A DNA stretch of 64,000 nt. Origin: Agathobacter rectalis ATCC 33656. Its GTDB lineage: Bacteria; Bacillota; Clostridia; Lachnospirales; Lachnospiraceae. Positions 1-8,670 of this stretch are shown piece after piece. Each line of letters starts with the position of its first letter. Positions within the stretch are counted from its first letter, which is position 1. The notes below the pieces were generated by a model. The model was given only the letters and a program-made list of their open reading frames with translations. It had not been told where the DNA came from and did no database searches. The position numbers and the translations under genes were made by a program. The DNA is taken from positions 868,001 through 932,000 of the forward strand of contig NC_012781.1 in the NCBI RefSeq assembly GCF_000020605.1, in the 5' to 3' direction.

Positions 1-460
1 TTTAGTGCTTGATGAGCCTATCAACGGACTTGATCCACAGGGAATTGCAGAGGTGCGTGATACGATTCAGAATCTGTGTGCACAGCAGGATATGACTGTG
101 TTTATTTCTAGCCATATATTGGAGGAGCTTTCAAAGCTTGCCACAGATTACGGCATTATAAATAATGGAGCCCTGCTTCAGGAAATTACCAGAGAGGAGC
201 TGCTTTCCAAGTGCAGTGAGAAGATTACACTGACAGTGGACAATCCAAATAAAGCAGTGCCTGTGCTCGATAAGATGGGCTTTGTGCACTACATGATAGT
301 GGACAAAAATCATATAGATGTCTATGAGCGCCTGAATGATAGCGCCGCCTTAAATACAGCGCTGGTCACAGCAGGAGTTTCGGTGGCACAGCTAGCGGTC
401 ACAGGAATGGAGCTTGAGACATATTTCCTTAGTATCACAGGAGGTGCGACAAATGTTTAA
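1..460 (+). CDS. ABC exporter ATP-binding subunit, 3' part only
   Basis: The left edge cuts this gene; it reads in frame from base 2 and about 152 residues remain. They begin with the Walker B and D-loop (LVLDEPINGLDPQG) and continue with the H-loop in FISSHILEEL, so Walker A and the signature motif lie outside the window. The last ~75 residues resemble the accessory tail of BcrA/DrrA-type exporter ATPases. The stop overlaps the next gene by 8 bases, so ATPase and permease are coupled and should form one exporter. With the sensor kinase downstream this resembles antimicrobial-peptide (bacitracin or lantibiotic) resistance modules; the substrate is inferred only. Confidence 0.9.
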   Translation, partial: LVLDEPINGLDPQGIAEVRDTIQNLCAQQDMTVFISSHILEELSKLATDYGIINNGALLQEITREELLSKCSEKITLTVDNPNKAVPVLDKMGFVHYMIVDKNHIDVYERLNDSAALNTALVTAGVSVAQLAVTGMELETYFLSITGGATNV

Positions 461-1355
461 TGCGGTAAGAATGGATATTTACAGACTGATACATACAAAG
501 TCAGCTTATGTTATACTTGTAATAGCTATGGCACTCGCAATAGCTATGAGCGGTATGACAGCTCTTGTCAGAAGCATGGCGACAGAGAGCATCGTGGAAA
601 CAACTGATGATGTCACTATGGTAAGTGAGTCAGACAGTGAGATAGCAGATGAATACGATACAGCATCAGCGGAATCGTCAAATGGACCAACGGCAACAGT
701 CGGGCTTGAAATGGATGAATCCGACATGTCAGATGAGGTACCGACCATAGCCGATATGGTTGAAAGCGATATAGCGGGTCTTGACCTGGCACTTTTACTT
801 GCAATATTTACGGTGCTCTTCTCAACAGCAGACCTAAACAGCGGCTATATAAAGAGCGTAGGCGGACAGGTGAAGTGCCGTGGAGTGTTGCTGTTTTCAA
901 AGATGATAGCGCTTTCGGTATTTACCTTTGTGGCCATGGCACTTGATGTGATTGTCCAGTGTATTGCGACACCGCTGTTTTTACATGGAGCAGAATTCGG
1001 AGATGCAGCAGACTTATTTAAGATGCTTGGCAGCCAGTATGTGGTCACACTTTTATTTGTATATTTTGTCATGGCAATGGCAATCATTATAAAAAACAAT
1101 GTAATCAGCATGATTATCGCTGTGTGCATGTGTACAGGTATCTTTACACTCATTTTCAGTGGAATCAATATACTTATTGAAAAAATCGGAGTAAAGAACT
1201 TTGATATAAATGATTACCTTATTGTTAATCAGATTTCTGAGCTTGATCTGAGTGCGTCTGCAAAGACAGTAGGCGGTGCATTTGCGGTAGCCGCTGTGTG
1301 GGCAGTGGTGTCACTGATTGCAGTGTACGGTGTATTTAAACGCAGGGATATATAA
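453..1355 (+). CDS. ABC-2 type permease of the exporter
   Basis: Integral membrane subunit of the exporter whose ATPase precedes it. The ATG at 453 follows an AGGAGG site at proper distance; an earlier in-frame start would lengthen the overlap with no benefit. The protein is 300 residues: one membrane segment near residues 20-45, then about 70 residues rich in Asp, Glu and Ser, then four or five further hydrophobic segments ending at the C-terminus. The acidic stretch presumably lies outside the membrane and is unusual beside typical BcrB/LanE-type permeases. It could bind a cationic peptide, but that is inference. Family assignment rests on topology and context rather than a sequence motif. 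Confidence 0.8.
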   Translation: MFNAVRMDIYRLIHTKSAYVILVIAMALAIAMSGMTALVRSMATESIVETTDDVTMVSESDSEIADEYDTASAESSNGPTATVGLEMDESDMSDEVPTIADMVESDIAGLDLALLLAIFTVLFSTADLNSGYIKSVGGQVKCRGVLLFSKMIALSVFTFVAMALDVIVQCIATPLFLHGAEFGDAADLFKMLGSQYVVTLLFVYFVMAMAIIIKNNVISMIIAVCMCTGIFTLIFSGINILIEKIGVKNFDINDYLIVNQISELDLSASAKTVGGAFAVAAVWAVVSLIAVYGVFKRRDI

Positions 1356-1379
1356 TGTGTTTTGAATGAGGAATAAAAC

Positions 1380-2327
1380 ATGATTTGGAAAATACTGACT
1401 GTAATACTTGCAGTTTCGGTAGCTGTCTTAATAGCTGTGCTCGTAAAAATAAGGGCACAGCTTCGTGACATTAACGAACAGCTTGATTTTTTATGCGAAA
1501 AGGATACAAATATGCTCCTTTTAACCGATACCAACATGGCTGATATCGGAAGGCTTAAGGAGCGCATAAACAGATTTTTAGAGCAATGGCACAGGCAACG
1601 TGAGGCAGCAGCGAAAAAGGAGCAGATGATATCTGACACGTACACAAACCTGTCGCACGATATCCGCACTCCGCTTACCTCGCTGGACGGCTATTTTCAG
1701 CTGCTTAGGGATGAGACTGACAAGAGCGCGCAGGAGCATTATATAGATATCATACAGGAGCGCATCACAAGCCTTAAGGATATGCTCGAGGAGCTTTTCA
1801 TGTTCACAAAGCTTAAAAATGACAGCTTCAAGCTAGAGCTGTCTAATTGCTGTGTCAGCAGACTTTTAAAGCAGACAGTGTTTTCGTATTATGAGGAGTG
1901 GAAAAAGCAGGGCATTGAGCCGTCACTTGATATATGTGAGGACACGATATTTATCACTGCAAATGTGCAGGCGCTCAGGCGGGTGTTTCAGAATGTGATA
2001 AAAAATGCACTGGTGCATGGGCAGAAGAGCATCTGCATACAGATGAAGCAACAGGATTCGTGCAATTGCAGGGCTTCAGATGACGAGCGTACTTCAAAAA
2101 ATAGGATTGTCCATATTTTGATTTCAAATGATGTAAAAAATCCTGATGATATAGACGTGGACAAGGTGTTTGAGCGTTTTTACAAAGCCGATGAGGCTAG
2201 GAGCATATCATCGAGCGGGCTTGGGCTTTCGATTGCAAAGGAACTTGTGGAGAGAATGGGCGGGAGTATTGAAGCAAGGCTTGAGGGGAAGAGGTTTGTT
2301 GTGGAAATACTGTTTGAATGTGAATAG
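1380..2327 (+). CDS. Sensor histidine kinase
   Basis: Membrane-bound two-component kinase of 315 residues. There is one N-terminal membrane segment (about 4-24), a short coiled coil, the phospho-acceptor H-box NLSHDIRTPLTSLDGYF with His93, an N-box (QNVIKNALVH) and a G2 box (GLGLSIAKELVERMGG). The sensing region is almost absent, as in intramembrane-sensing kinases that work with BceAB or BcrAB-like exporters. It lies 24 bases after the permease gene and is probably in the same operon. No response regulator is in the window; it probably lies upstream of the left edge. Confidence 0.9.
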   Translation: MIWKILTVILAVSVAVLIAVLVKIRAQLRDINEQLDFLCEKDTNMLLLTDTNMADIGRLKERINRFLEQWHRQREAAAKKEQMISDTYTNLSHDIRTPLTSLDGYFQLLRDETDKSAQEHYIDIIQERITSLKDMLEELFMFTKLKNDSFKLELSNCCVSRLLKQTVFSYYEEWKKQGIEPSLDICEDTIFITANVQALRRVFQNVIKNALVHGQKSICIQMKQQDSCNCRASDDERTSKNRIVHILISNDVKNPDDIDVDKVFERFYKADEARSISSSGLGLSIAKELVERMGGSIEARLEGKRFVVEILFECE

Positions 2328-2354
2328 TTCACTTTTGTAATGTGATAAATAATA

Positions 2355-2383
2355 TTGACACACATGAAACAAAATGATATACT
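2355..2383 (+). promoter_or_regulatory. Sigma-A promoter of tRNA-Leu
   Basis: TTGACA at 2355-2360, a 17-base spacer and TATACT at 2378-2383. The tRNA begins 13 bases further on, so the gene has its own strong promoter. Confidence 0.85.
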
Positions 2384-2395
2384 GTCAAAGTGTTT

Positions 2396-2475
2396 GCGGG
2401 CATGGCGGAATTGGCAGACGCGCTAGATTTAGGTTCTAGTGGGAGACCGTGCAGGTTCAAGTCCTGTTGCCCGTA
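2396..2475 (+). tRNA. tRNA-Leu, anticodon TAG
   Basis: Cloverleaf read by eye: the acceptor arm GCGGGCA pairs with TGCCCGT at 2468-2474 (one G-T pair), the anticodon arm CTAGA/TCTAG encloses the loop TTTAGGT with anticodon TAG (CUA codons), and the T arm contains GGTTCAAGTCC. There is an extra arm, as expected of a class II tRNA, though short. The terminal CCA is not encoded. Confidence 0.95.
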
Positions 2476-2558
2476 CTATTTACAAGGGTTTCAGAGGTTT
2501 TTATTACTTCTGAAATTCTTATTTTTTTATCATTTTTCCTATACGAAAGGATACCACA

Positions 2559-3599
2559 ATGCAGGCTTACAAGGATTTAGTAAAAGCACTTCCCGGCTTA
2601 AAAGAGAATATGCCACGCGCATTTTACATGCTCGCAGAACTCTTTGATTACGGTTCATTTGATATATGCAGAAGTGATGACAAATATATAATCCCATATA
2701 TCATGAATGACGCGGTGGAATGCTATCTGACTGTGGAAAATGCAGTGTTAAAGGGCGATTATCAGAGTGAGGAAGAAATCATTTCGGCATCGTTGGTTTT
2801 AGGAAGTGAAAAAGGTTATGGACTCATTCTGCACCAACAGGACAATGTGATCACACTCTGGTTTGATAATTTGCATGTGCATGAGGCATGCTTTAAATAC
2901 CATGAAATAGGACATTTCTGGGTAAAGGGACAGGAGCAGTGGCGCATGCTTGTATATATGGTAGGAACAATCGCTGATAAGTATATGTACATGGGAAAGG
3001 AATACTGCAACGAGACAGAATGCTTTATACAGAGCCTTATTTACTTTGCACCGTTTCGCAGATGGACACCGGTACCTGGCGATTTGATGGAGTATCATTT
3101 TCCGGCCCGTGTAGAGGGAATAGACATTATGGAGGAGCTTTGCAGGGAGGTTTCGGACATTGATTATCTTAAGCTCATTGCACGCTACAGGGCAAATCCA
3201 TGTGAGAAAACGGAAAAGCTTTTGAGCAGACATTTAGCCGATGCAAAAAGAGTACCGCTTTATCAGTATATTTATAAGCTTGTGATAAAGGCATCAAAGG
3301 ATTATCCTGAGAGAAATTACGGAAATCAGATAAATGAACGCATAAAAGAAAAGCGTAAAGCGCTTGAAAAGGAGCTGCTTCAAAAGGGATACACCGGAAA
3401 ATACCCTGTGTTTTCAAAGAAAAATACGACTGTGCGTGTAATGGAGGAACAGCCCTACGTCACAGCAATTCTCGAGTGGGATGATTACAAATATAAGCAG
3501 CAGCTCATGGTTTCTGAGTGCAGTGCCAAAAAGTATGATGGAATAAATGCGGGATTTTTTAAAGGAATAGGCAGACACGGACGCATTGTGCAGGTGTAG
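2559..3599 (+). CDS. Conserved hypothetical protein, possibly DUF3878-like
   Basis: A 346-residue soluble protein without signal peptide or membrane segments. It starts at ATG 2559 after AAAGGATACC and has codon use like its neighbours. I do not recognise it firmly; the general character recalls a Clostridia-only family of unknown function (DUF3878), which a profile search could settle. Notable residues: a His-rich patch near 105-120 containing HEACFKYHEIGHFW, where HEIGH looks like a HExxH metal site with Gly before His but has no recognisable downstream ligand pattern. The C-terminal third is rich in Lys and Arg. It sits between two tRNA genes and is probably monocistronic. Confidence 0.7.
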   Translation: MQAYKDLVKALPGLKENMPRAFYMLAELFDYGSFDICRSDDKYIIPYIMNDAVECYLTVENAVLKGDYQSEEEIISASLVLGSEKGYGLILHQQDNVITLWFDNLHVHEACFKYHEIGHFWVKGQEQWRMLVYMVGTIADKYMYMGKEYCNETECFIQSLIYFAPFRRWTPVPGDLMEYHFPARVEGIDIMEELCREVSDIDYLKLIARYRANPCEKTEKLLSRHLADAKRVPLYQYIYKLVIKASKDYPERNYGNQINERIKEKRKALEKELLQKGYTGKYPVFSKKNTTVRVMEEQPYVTAILEWDDYKYKQQLMVSECSAKKYDGINAGFFKGIGRHGRIVQV

Positions 3600-3613
3600 A
3601 TACACATAAAACA

Positions 3614-3639
3614 AAAGCCACGGAGCAATCCGTGGCTTT
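3614..3639 (+). terminator. Terminator between the hypothetical gene and tRNA-Ile
   Basis: Perfect 11-base stem AAAGCCACGGA / TCCGTGGCTTT with a GCAA loop. It lies between convergent genes, and the flanking A and T runs let it act in both directions. Confidence 0.8.
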
Positions 3640-3661
3640 CATAATACGCTTATTACAAGGA

Positions 3662-3735
<74 letters not shown>

Positions 3736-3791
3736 TTGTGTTTTGCACAAAACGTATACTACAATATTTTTGGTGAGAAGTCAAGAGTTTT

Positions 3792-4127
3792 TTAGAGGTT
3801 TTCTCCATCTGTTTTATTTTTCGGATATTCGTTTGAGTGCGCACTGATAACTTCATTAATCCAGTCTACACACTGTTTTTTACCGTCATCTGTAAATGGA
3901 AAGGTATTGTCAGTTTTTTTGCTGTCGTCGGTCAGGTCAAAAATATACGGCCCCGGCCATATCCATGCATGAAATATTGGCTCACCCTTTTCTTCGGGTG
4001 TATCCTCTGTGGCTTCCTTGATGACAGGCTCCTCACGCTTTATGAGAAAGCGCATGCCGTTCATCCAGCCGGTAAAGGTTGTTTTTTTATAGTAGTTGAG
4101 ATTGAGTGCATCGTCGTATGTAAGCAT
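3792..4127 (-). CDS. Small hypothetical protein
   Basis: A 111-residue soluble protein. ATG 4127 (reverse strand) follows AAGGAG at good distance. The N-terminal half is basic and aromatic (YYKKTTFTGWMNGMRF), the middle acidic, and the C-terminal half contains HAWIWPGPYIFD and a DDGKKQCVDWINE helix. I do not know the family; the conserved-looking Trp/Pro segment suggests a real protein fold. It is separated from upstream and downstream genes and looks monocistronic. No function can be inferred. Confidence 0.65.
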   Translation of the reverse strand: MLTYDDALNLNYYKKTTFTGWMNGMRFLIKREEPVIKEATEDTPEEKGEPIFHAWIWPGPYIFDLTDDSKKTDNTFPFTDDGKKQCVDWINEVISAHSNEYPKNKTDGENL

Positions 4128-4376
4128 AGGTGGCTCCTTGATATATATGATATGTAATTATACACCAAATATCCGTTTAATGCCAGAATAACGCCAGTAC
4201 TTAACAATTCAAAGTAATCATGCACTGAAAATTAATATATTAATGCAAAAATAAAAATGAATAAAAATGTATAAATAATGCTTATGAGCTACATAAATTA
4301 CCCTTATTAATGAGTATTATAAAAAAATGACTAATTTTTATGCAGAAATGAAAACAATATAGGAAAATATATCCAA

Positions 4377-4404
4377 TTGACAAAGCATGATTTATGTGTA
4401 TAAT
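4377..4404 (+). promoter_or_regulatory. Promoter of the opp operon
   Basis: TTGACA at 4377-4382, 16 bases, then TATAAT at 4399-4404. Both hexamers are perfect. Transcription should begin near 4411, about 180 bases before the oppB start. Confidence 0.8.
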
Positions 4405-4458
4405 AAAAAAGAATTGTTCGCGTCAGAACGACAGTTGTATCAGACAGCAAGATTAGGG

Positions 4459-4494
4459 AGTGTGTAATGACAATGACGTCATTCGCACTTTTTT
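4459..4494 (+). terminator. Terminator-like hairpin in the opp leader (putative attenuator)
   Basis: AGTG...CACT and AATGAC...GTCATT form a two-part stem with a six-base loop and an internal 3/2-base bulge, followed by a run of six T. It lies after the promoter and before the first gene, the position of a transcription attenuator. The inner part can alternatively form the 12-base palindrome AATGACGTCATT. I saw no T-box consensus or known riboswitch. Confidence 0.5.
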
Positions 4495-4591
4495 GCGTAT
4501 TAGACAAAATACTTTGACGTGGTGCAGTGATAATGCTTTAAAAAATCAAAATAATGCATTATCGATACAAATCCAAGAGGGAGAGAAAAAT

Positions 4592-5503
4592 ATGGGTAAG
4601 TACATTGTAAAGAGAGTTATTCTCGCTATTTTTACAATCTTCATTATCAGTCTTATTACATTCTTTGCCATGAATGCAATTCCGGGTGGTCCATTCAATT
4701 CGGAGAAGGCAAAGAGTCCGGCGGTAATGAAAGAGCTTGAGGCACGCTACGGACTGGATCAGCCACTTATAGTCCAGTACAAGAATTACATGGCAGGCGT
4801 GCTGCACGGAGATTTCGGTGTTAGTCTTAAGACAGACCGTCCGATCTCAGATATCATCGGGGAGAGCTTCCCGATTTCAGCGAAGCTTGGACTCTTAGCG
4901 GCGCTCACTGCGATAGTATTCGGAGTGGTGCTCGGTTCGATAGCAGCGCTGATGCGAAACAGGTGGCCGGATCGAGTTATAGTATTCTTCGTCACACTGA
5001 TTACGTCGATGCCGTCATTTGTCATCGCTACGTTATTACTTTATTTCTTCTGTATAAAGCTTGGCGTGGTGCAGGCTTTCAGCTCAGGAAGCAACATGAT
5101 ATTACTTCCGGTGCTGTCACTGTCACTTTCACCGATGGCATATATTACAAGACTTACAAAGACTTCAATGCTTGATGCACTCGGACAGGATTACATCCGT
5201 ACGGCAAAGGCCAAGGGTGTACATCAGTACAAGATTATATTTGTACATGCGCTTCGTAATGCGCTCATTCCGGTCATCACATATGTGGGACCTATGATTG
5301 GTGGTATCCTCACAGGTTCAATGGTTATTGAGAGTATTTTCAATATCGGAGGACTCGGTTCCAAGTTCGTAAGCTGTATCACAAACCGTGATTACACAAT
5401 GATTATGGCCACAACACTTTTCCTTGCTGTCATCATGGTAGGCGCGAACCTCATTACAGATATTGTATACAAAGTGATTGATCCACGTATTAAGCTTGAT
5501 TAA
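4592..5503 (+). CDS. oppB: Oligopeptide ABC transporter permease OppB
   Basis: First of two inner-membrane subunits of a peptide importer. The chosen ATG follows AGAGGGAGAG; the frame is open further upstream but lacks a ribosome site. The 303-residue product starts MGKYIVKRVILAIFTIF, the typical OppB/DppB entry into the first membrane segment, then has the extracellular RYGLDQP region, and the EAA cytoplasmic loop (RTAKAKGVHQYKIIFVHALR) that contacts the ATPases. About six membrane segments, normal length. It heads the operon oppBCDF-oppA; oppC follows after 12 bases. Confidence 0.95.
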   Translation: MGKYIVKRVILAIFTIFIISLITFFAMNAIPGGPFNSEKAKSPAVMKELEARYGLDQPLIVQYKNYMAGVLHGDFGVSLKTDRPISDIIGESFPISAKLGLLAALTAIVFGVVLGSIAALMRNRWPDRVIVFFVTLITSMPSFVIATLLLYFFCIKLGVVQAFSSGSNMILLPVLSLSLSPMAYITRLTKTSMLDALGQDYIRTAKAKGVHQYKIIFVHALRNALIPVITYVGPMIGGILTGSMVIESIFNIGGLGSKFVSCITNRDYTMIMATTLFLAVIMVGANLITDIVYKVIDPRIKLD

Positions 5504-5515
5504 GGAGAGATAAAG

Positions 5516-6574
5516 ATGAAAGATAATATGAAGAGAGCTCCTTTCTCCACACAGATTGACCTTAGCAAGTTCAATATGAAGGATTTTGCCAAGGCATCAG
5601 ATGAAGAGAAACGCCAGCAGGAGGTTATGGGTGAGTCAACTACCTTCTTTAAGGATGGTCTTAAGAGACTCCGTAAAAATCCACTGGCTATGGGTTCTAT
5701 TATAGTTTTGGTTTTACTTATTTTGGTTATTCTTCTGGCACCAAAGATTGTGCCTTACGGCTATGCAGATATCGTTAAGGGTGCACAGAACTTAGGACCT
5801 TTCCAGTACAGCGATGCTGAGCAGGCACAGATTGATGCAGGTGAGAAGCTGTTCCCGCACATTTTTGGCACAGATGAGCTCGGAAGAGACTATTTTATCC
5901 GTGTTGTTTACGGAGCTCGTGTTTCGCTGGGAGTCGGTGTGTTTGCATCACTGCTTGTGCTTATAATCGGTATCATTTACGGTTCCGTATCAGGCTTCTG
6001 CGGTGGCAAGGTAGATATGGTTATGATGAGAATAGTAGATATCATTTATTCATTGCCGGATATGCTGCTCATCATTTTACTCGCAGTTGTATTAAATGAG
6101 GTGCTGACACCTGTAATAAAGGGTACAGTGCTTTCAAAGCTCGGTGTCAACATGATTGCACTTTTCATAGTGTTTGGATTGCTTTACTGGGTAGGAATGG
6201 CAAGACTTATAAGAGGTCAGATTCTTACCATTAAGCAGAATGAGTACATTCTCGCAGCAAAGTGTATCGGAACATCATCAGCCCGCACTATCAGAAAACA
6301 CATTTTACCGAACTGTCTGTCAGTAATCATCATTACTACAGCGCTTCAGATACCATCAGCCATCTTTACTGAGAGTTATCTGTCATTTATCGGACTTGGT
6401 GTTTCGGCTCCTATGCCTTCACTTGGTTCGTTGGCAAATACAGCGCGTGGCGGACTCCAGAGCTACCCATTGCGTCTTATTTTTCCGGCGCTTACGATTT
6501 GTATCATTGTTCTTACATTGAATCTTATCGGTGACGGCTTAAGAGATGCATTTGACCCTAAATTATCGAAATAG
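5516..6574 (+). CDS. oppC: Oligopeptide ABC transporter permease OppC
   Basis: Second permease of the importer, 352 residues. A 60-residue cytoplasmic N-terminal extension precedes the family start FKDGLKRLRKNPLAMGS. The periplasmic-side HIFGTDELGRDYFIRVVYG motif and the EAA loop (AAKCIGTSSARTIRKHILPN) are clear, with about six membrane segments. The ATG follows AAGGAGAG. The gap to oppB is 12 bases and to oppD 15 bases, consistent with one transcript. Confidence 0.95.
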   Translation: MKDNMKRAPFSTQIDLSKFNMKDFAKASDEEKRQQEVMGESTTFFKDGLKRLRKNPLAMGSIIVLVLLILVILLAPKIVPYGYADIVKGAQNLGPFQYSDAEQAQIDAGEKLFPHIFGTDELGRDYFIRVVYGARVSLGVGVFASLLVLIIGIIYGSVSGFCGGKVDMVMMRIVDIIYSLPDMLLIILLAVVLNEVLTPVIKGTVLSKLGVNMIALFIVFGLLYWVGMARLIRGQILTIKQNEYILAAKCIGTSSARTIRKHILPNCLSVIIITTALQIPSAIFTESYLSFIGLGVSAPMPSLGSLANTARGGLQSYPLRLIFPALTICIIVLTLNLIGDGLRDAFDPKLSK

Positions 6575-6589
6575 TAAGGAGTGAGTAAG

Positions 6590-7594
6590 ATGGAAGATAA
6601 TAAGTTTGTTCTTGAAGTATCTGATCTGCACACTACCTTCAAGACCGATAACGGAGACGTATCAGCTGTAAACGGTGTCAGCTTTAAGCTTGAGCCGGGA
6701 AAGACTCTTGGAATCGTAGGAGAGTCAGGATCAGGAAAGTCAGTTACAGCATATTCAATCATGCAGATTCTTGCTGAGAATGGTGCCATCACAGGCGGCT
6801 CAGTAAAATATAAGGGTGAGGATATCACCAAATGGAACAAAAAGAAAATGGCAGATTTCAGAGGAAAATGCTGTTCAATCATTTTCCAGGATCCTATGAC
6901 ATCGCTTAATCCGGTATTTACGGTAGGCTACCAGCTTGAGGAGGCAGTGCTTCTTCACACAGACCGTACAAAGAAGGAAGCAAAAGAGCGTGCTATAGAG
7001 ATGCTCACACTTGTAGGCGTTAATGAGCCTGAGAAGCGTGTAAATCAGTACCCTCATGAGCTTTCCGGTGGTATGAGACAGCGTGTCATGATAGCTATGG
7101 CATTAGCCTGTGAGCCGGATATCCTTATCGCAGATGAGCCGACAACAGCTCTTGATGTGACTATCCAGGCACAGATTCTTGAGCTTATGCAGTCATTGCA
7201 GGAAAAGCTCGGCATGGCCATCATCATGGTTACACATGATCTGGGTGTCATTGCTTCAATGTGTGATGAGATCATAGTTATGTACGGCGGCCGTGTGTGT
7301 GAGAGAGGAACAGCAGATGCCATATTCTACAGCCCGGCGCATGAGTACACAAAGGGACTGCTTCGTTCAATCCCTACAAAGACCAATTCAAAAACCAGGC
7401 TTGTTCCTATCGGAGGCACACCAATCAATATGCTCAACATGCCAGATGGTTGTGCATTCTGCCCTCGCTGTGATGCCGCTATGAAGATATGTCTCACCGA
7501 AAAGCCGGAGGAAATCTGGGTTGGAGAGGATCATCTCGCATCATGCTGGATGAATATTAAGAATATGATGGAGGAGGGAAAATCAAATGAGTAA
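6590..7594 (+). CDS. oppD: Oligopeptide ABC transporter ATP-binding protein OppD
   Basis: One of two ATPases that power the importer. The 334-residue protein has Walker A GESGSGKS, the Q-loop in IIFQDPMTSLNP, signature LSGGMRQRV, Walker B ILIADEPTTALD and H-loop VTHDLGV. The C-terminal region has the oligopeptide_HTH-type tail with four Cys (CAFCPRCDAAMKIC...ASC), which in family members binds an Fe-S cluster. ATG 6590 lies 8 bases after AAGGAG; the GTG 9 bases upstream overlaps that site and is rejected. Overlaps oppF by 8 bases. Confidence 0.95.
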   Translation: MEDNKFVLEVSDLHTTFKTDNGDVSAVNGVSFKLEPGKTLGIVGESGSGKSVTAYSIMQILAENGAITGGSVKYKGEDITKWNKKKMADFRGKCCSIIFQDPMTSLNPVFTVGYQLEEAVLLHTDRTKKEAKERAIEMLTLVGVNEPEKRVNQYPHELSGGMRQRVMIAMALACEPDILIADEPTTALDVTIQAQILELMQSLQEKLGMAIIMVTHDLGVIASMCDEIIVMYGGRVCERGTADAIFYSPAHEYTKGLLRSIPTKTNSKTRLVPIGGTPINMLNMPDGCAFCPRCDAAMKICLTEKPEEIWVGEDHLASCWMNIKNMMEEGKSNE

Positions 7595-8579
7595 TGAGAC
7601 AAATAACAACGAGTACCTGCTCAAGGTAGACCATTTGAAGCAGTATTTCCCTGTTCATGACGGATTTAAAAAGATGGAATTAAAGGCAGTCGATGATGTG
7701 TCATTTGCCATAAAGCCGGGTGAGACGCTTGGACTTGTTGGCGAGTCAGGCTGTGGAAAGACAACCGTAGGACGTACTCTTTTACGTCTGTACCAGCCGA
7801 CAGCTGGACGCATTGAGTTCGACGGCAATGTTTTGTTTGACAGTGAGAAGAAGATAGATGTGAATATGCATCCTTACCGTAAGCAGATGCAGATGGTATT
7901 CCAGGATCCGTATTCATCACTCAACCCTCGTATGACGGTTGAGGATATCATCGGAGAGCCTCTCGATGTGCACAAGCTCTATAATAGCAAGAAAGAGCGC
8001 CATGAGATGATTATGGATCTCATGGAGACAGTTGGACTAAACGCAGACCATGCCACACGTTATGCACATGAGTTTTCGGGTGGACAGAGACAGCGTATCG
8101 GAATAGCAAGAGCGCTTGCAGTAGATCCGAAGTTTATCGTATGTGATGAGCCGGTATCGGCACTTGATGTTTCAATTCAGGCTCAGGTAGTCAACATGTT
8201 TGAGGATCTGCAGAAGGAGAGAGGGTTATCATACCTGTTTATAGCGCACGATCTGCTTGTAGTGCAGCATATCTCTGATAGAATAGCTGTTATGTACTTA
8301 GGTCATATGATGGAGCTTGCAGATGCGGATGAGCTGATGGACAATCCAATCCATCCGTACACACAGTCGTTGCTTTCAGCGGTTCCGATCCCGGATCCTG
8401 AGACTGCCAGACACAGCAAGCGAATCGTGCTTGAGGGAGATGTTCCTTCGCCTCTTCGCATGCCTAGCGGCTGTCCATTCCGTTCGCGTTGTAAATATGC
8501 GACAGAACAGTGTGCAGCAGCACGTCCGGAGCTTACAGACAGAGGAAACGGACATATGGTTGCATGCTTCAACCGCTAA
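7587..8579 (+). CDS. oppF: Oligopeptide ABC transporter ATP-binding protein OppF
   Basis: Second ATPase of the importer, 330 residues. Walker [10 protein letters not shown]-loop [12 protein letters not shown], signature FSGGQRQRI, Walker [13 protein letters not shown], and the cysteine-containing tail [14 protein letters not shown] are all present. The start overlaps the end of oppD by 8 bases after a GGAGGG site, so synthesis of the pair is coupled. The binding-protein gene oppA follows after a 91-base gap holding a hairpin. Confidence 0.95.
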   Translation: MSNETNNNEYLLKVDHLKQYFPVHDGFKKMELKAVDDVSFAIKPGETLGLVGESGCGKTTVGRTLLRLYQPTAGRIEFDGNVLFDSEKKIDVNMHPYRKQMQMVFQDPYSSLNPRMTVEDIIGEPLDVHKLYNSKKERHEMIMDLMETVGLNADHATRYAHEFSGGQRQRIGIARALAVDPKFIVCDEPVSALDVSIQAQVVNMFEDLQKERGLSYLFIAHDLLVVQHISDRIAVMYLGHMMELADADELMDNPIHPYTQSLLSAVPIPDPETARHSKRIVLEGDVPSPLRMPSGCPFRSRCKYATEQCAAARPELTDRGNGHMVACFNR

Positions 8580-8591
8580 TATAAGGTTTTT

Positions 8592-8623
8592 ACCGGCATA
8601 TAGCTTAAGCCACATGTGCCGGT
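8592..8623 (+). promoter_or_regulatory. Intercistronic hairpin between oppF and oppA
   Basis: Seven-base stem ACCGGCA / TGCCGGT with an 18-base loop holding the small palindrome GCTTAAGC. No T run follows, so it is more likely an RNA-stabilising or partial-stop element; such hairpins often raise binding-protein levels relative to the transporter. Role inferred. Confidence 0.5.
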
Positions 8624-8670
8624 TCTAACATAAATTTATTTTTCATATTAATTAATTAGGAGGAAGAAAG

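Larger units (their letters stand above)
4128..4591 (+). other. Intergenic region with the opp promoter and long leader
   Basis: No gene is supported here. The first 250 bases are very AT-rich without recognised elements. A strong promoter (4377-4404) is followed by a ~180-base untranslated leader containing a terminator-like hairpin (4459-4494). An open frame upstream of the oppB start runs through the hairpin and is not translated protein in my reading. Confidence 0.7.

Noticed and set aside
2390-2647. Open reading frame over tRNA-Leu
   Set aside because: It contains the whole tRNA and has no ribosome site; the tRNA and its promoter explain the sequence.
4460-4591. Longer N-terminus of OppB
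   Set aside because: Includes the leader hairpin and lacks a ribosome site; the family start MGKYIVKR begins at 4592.
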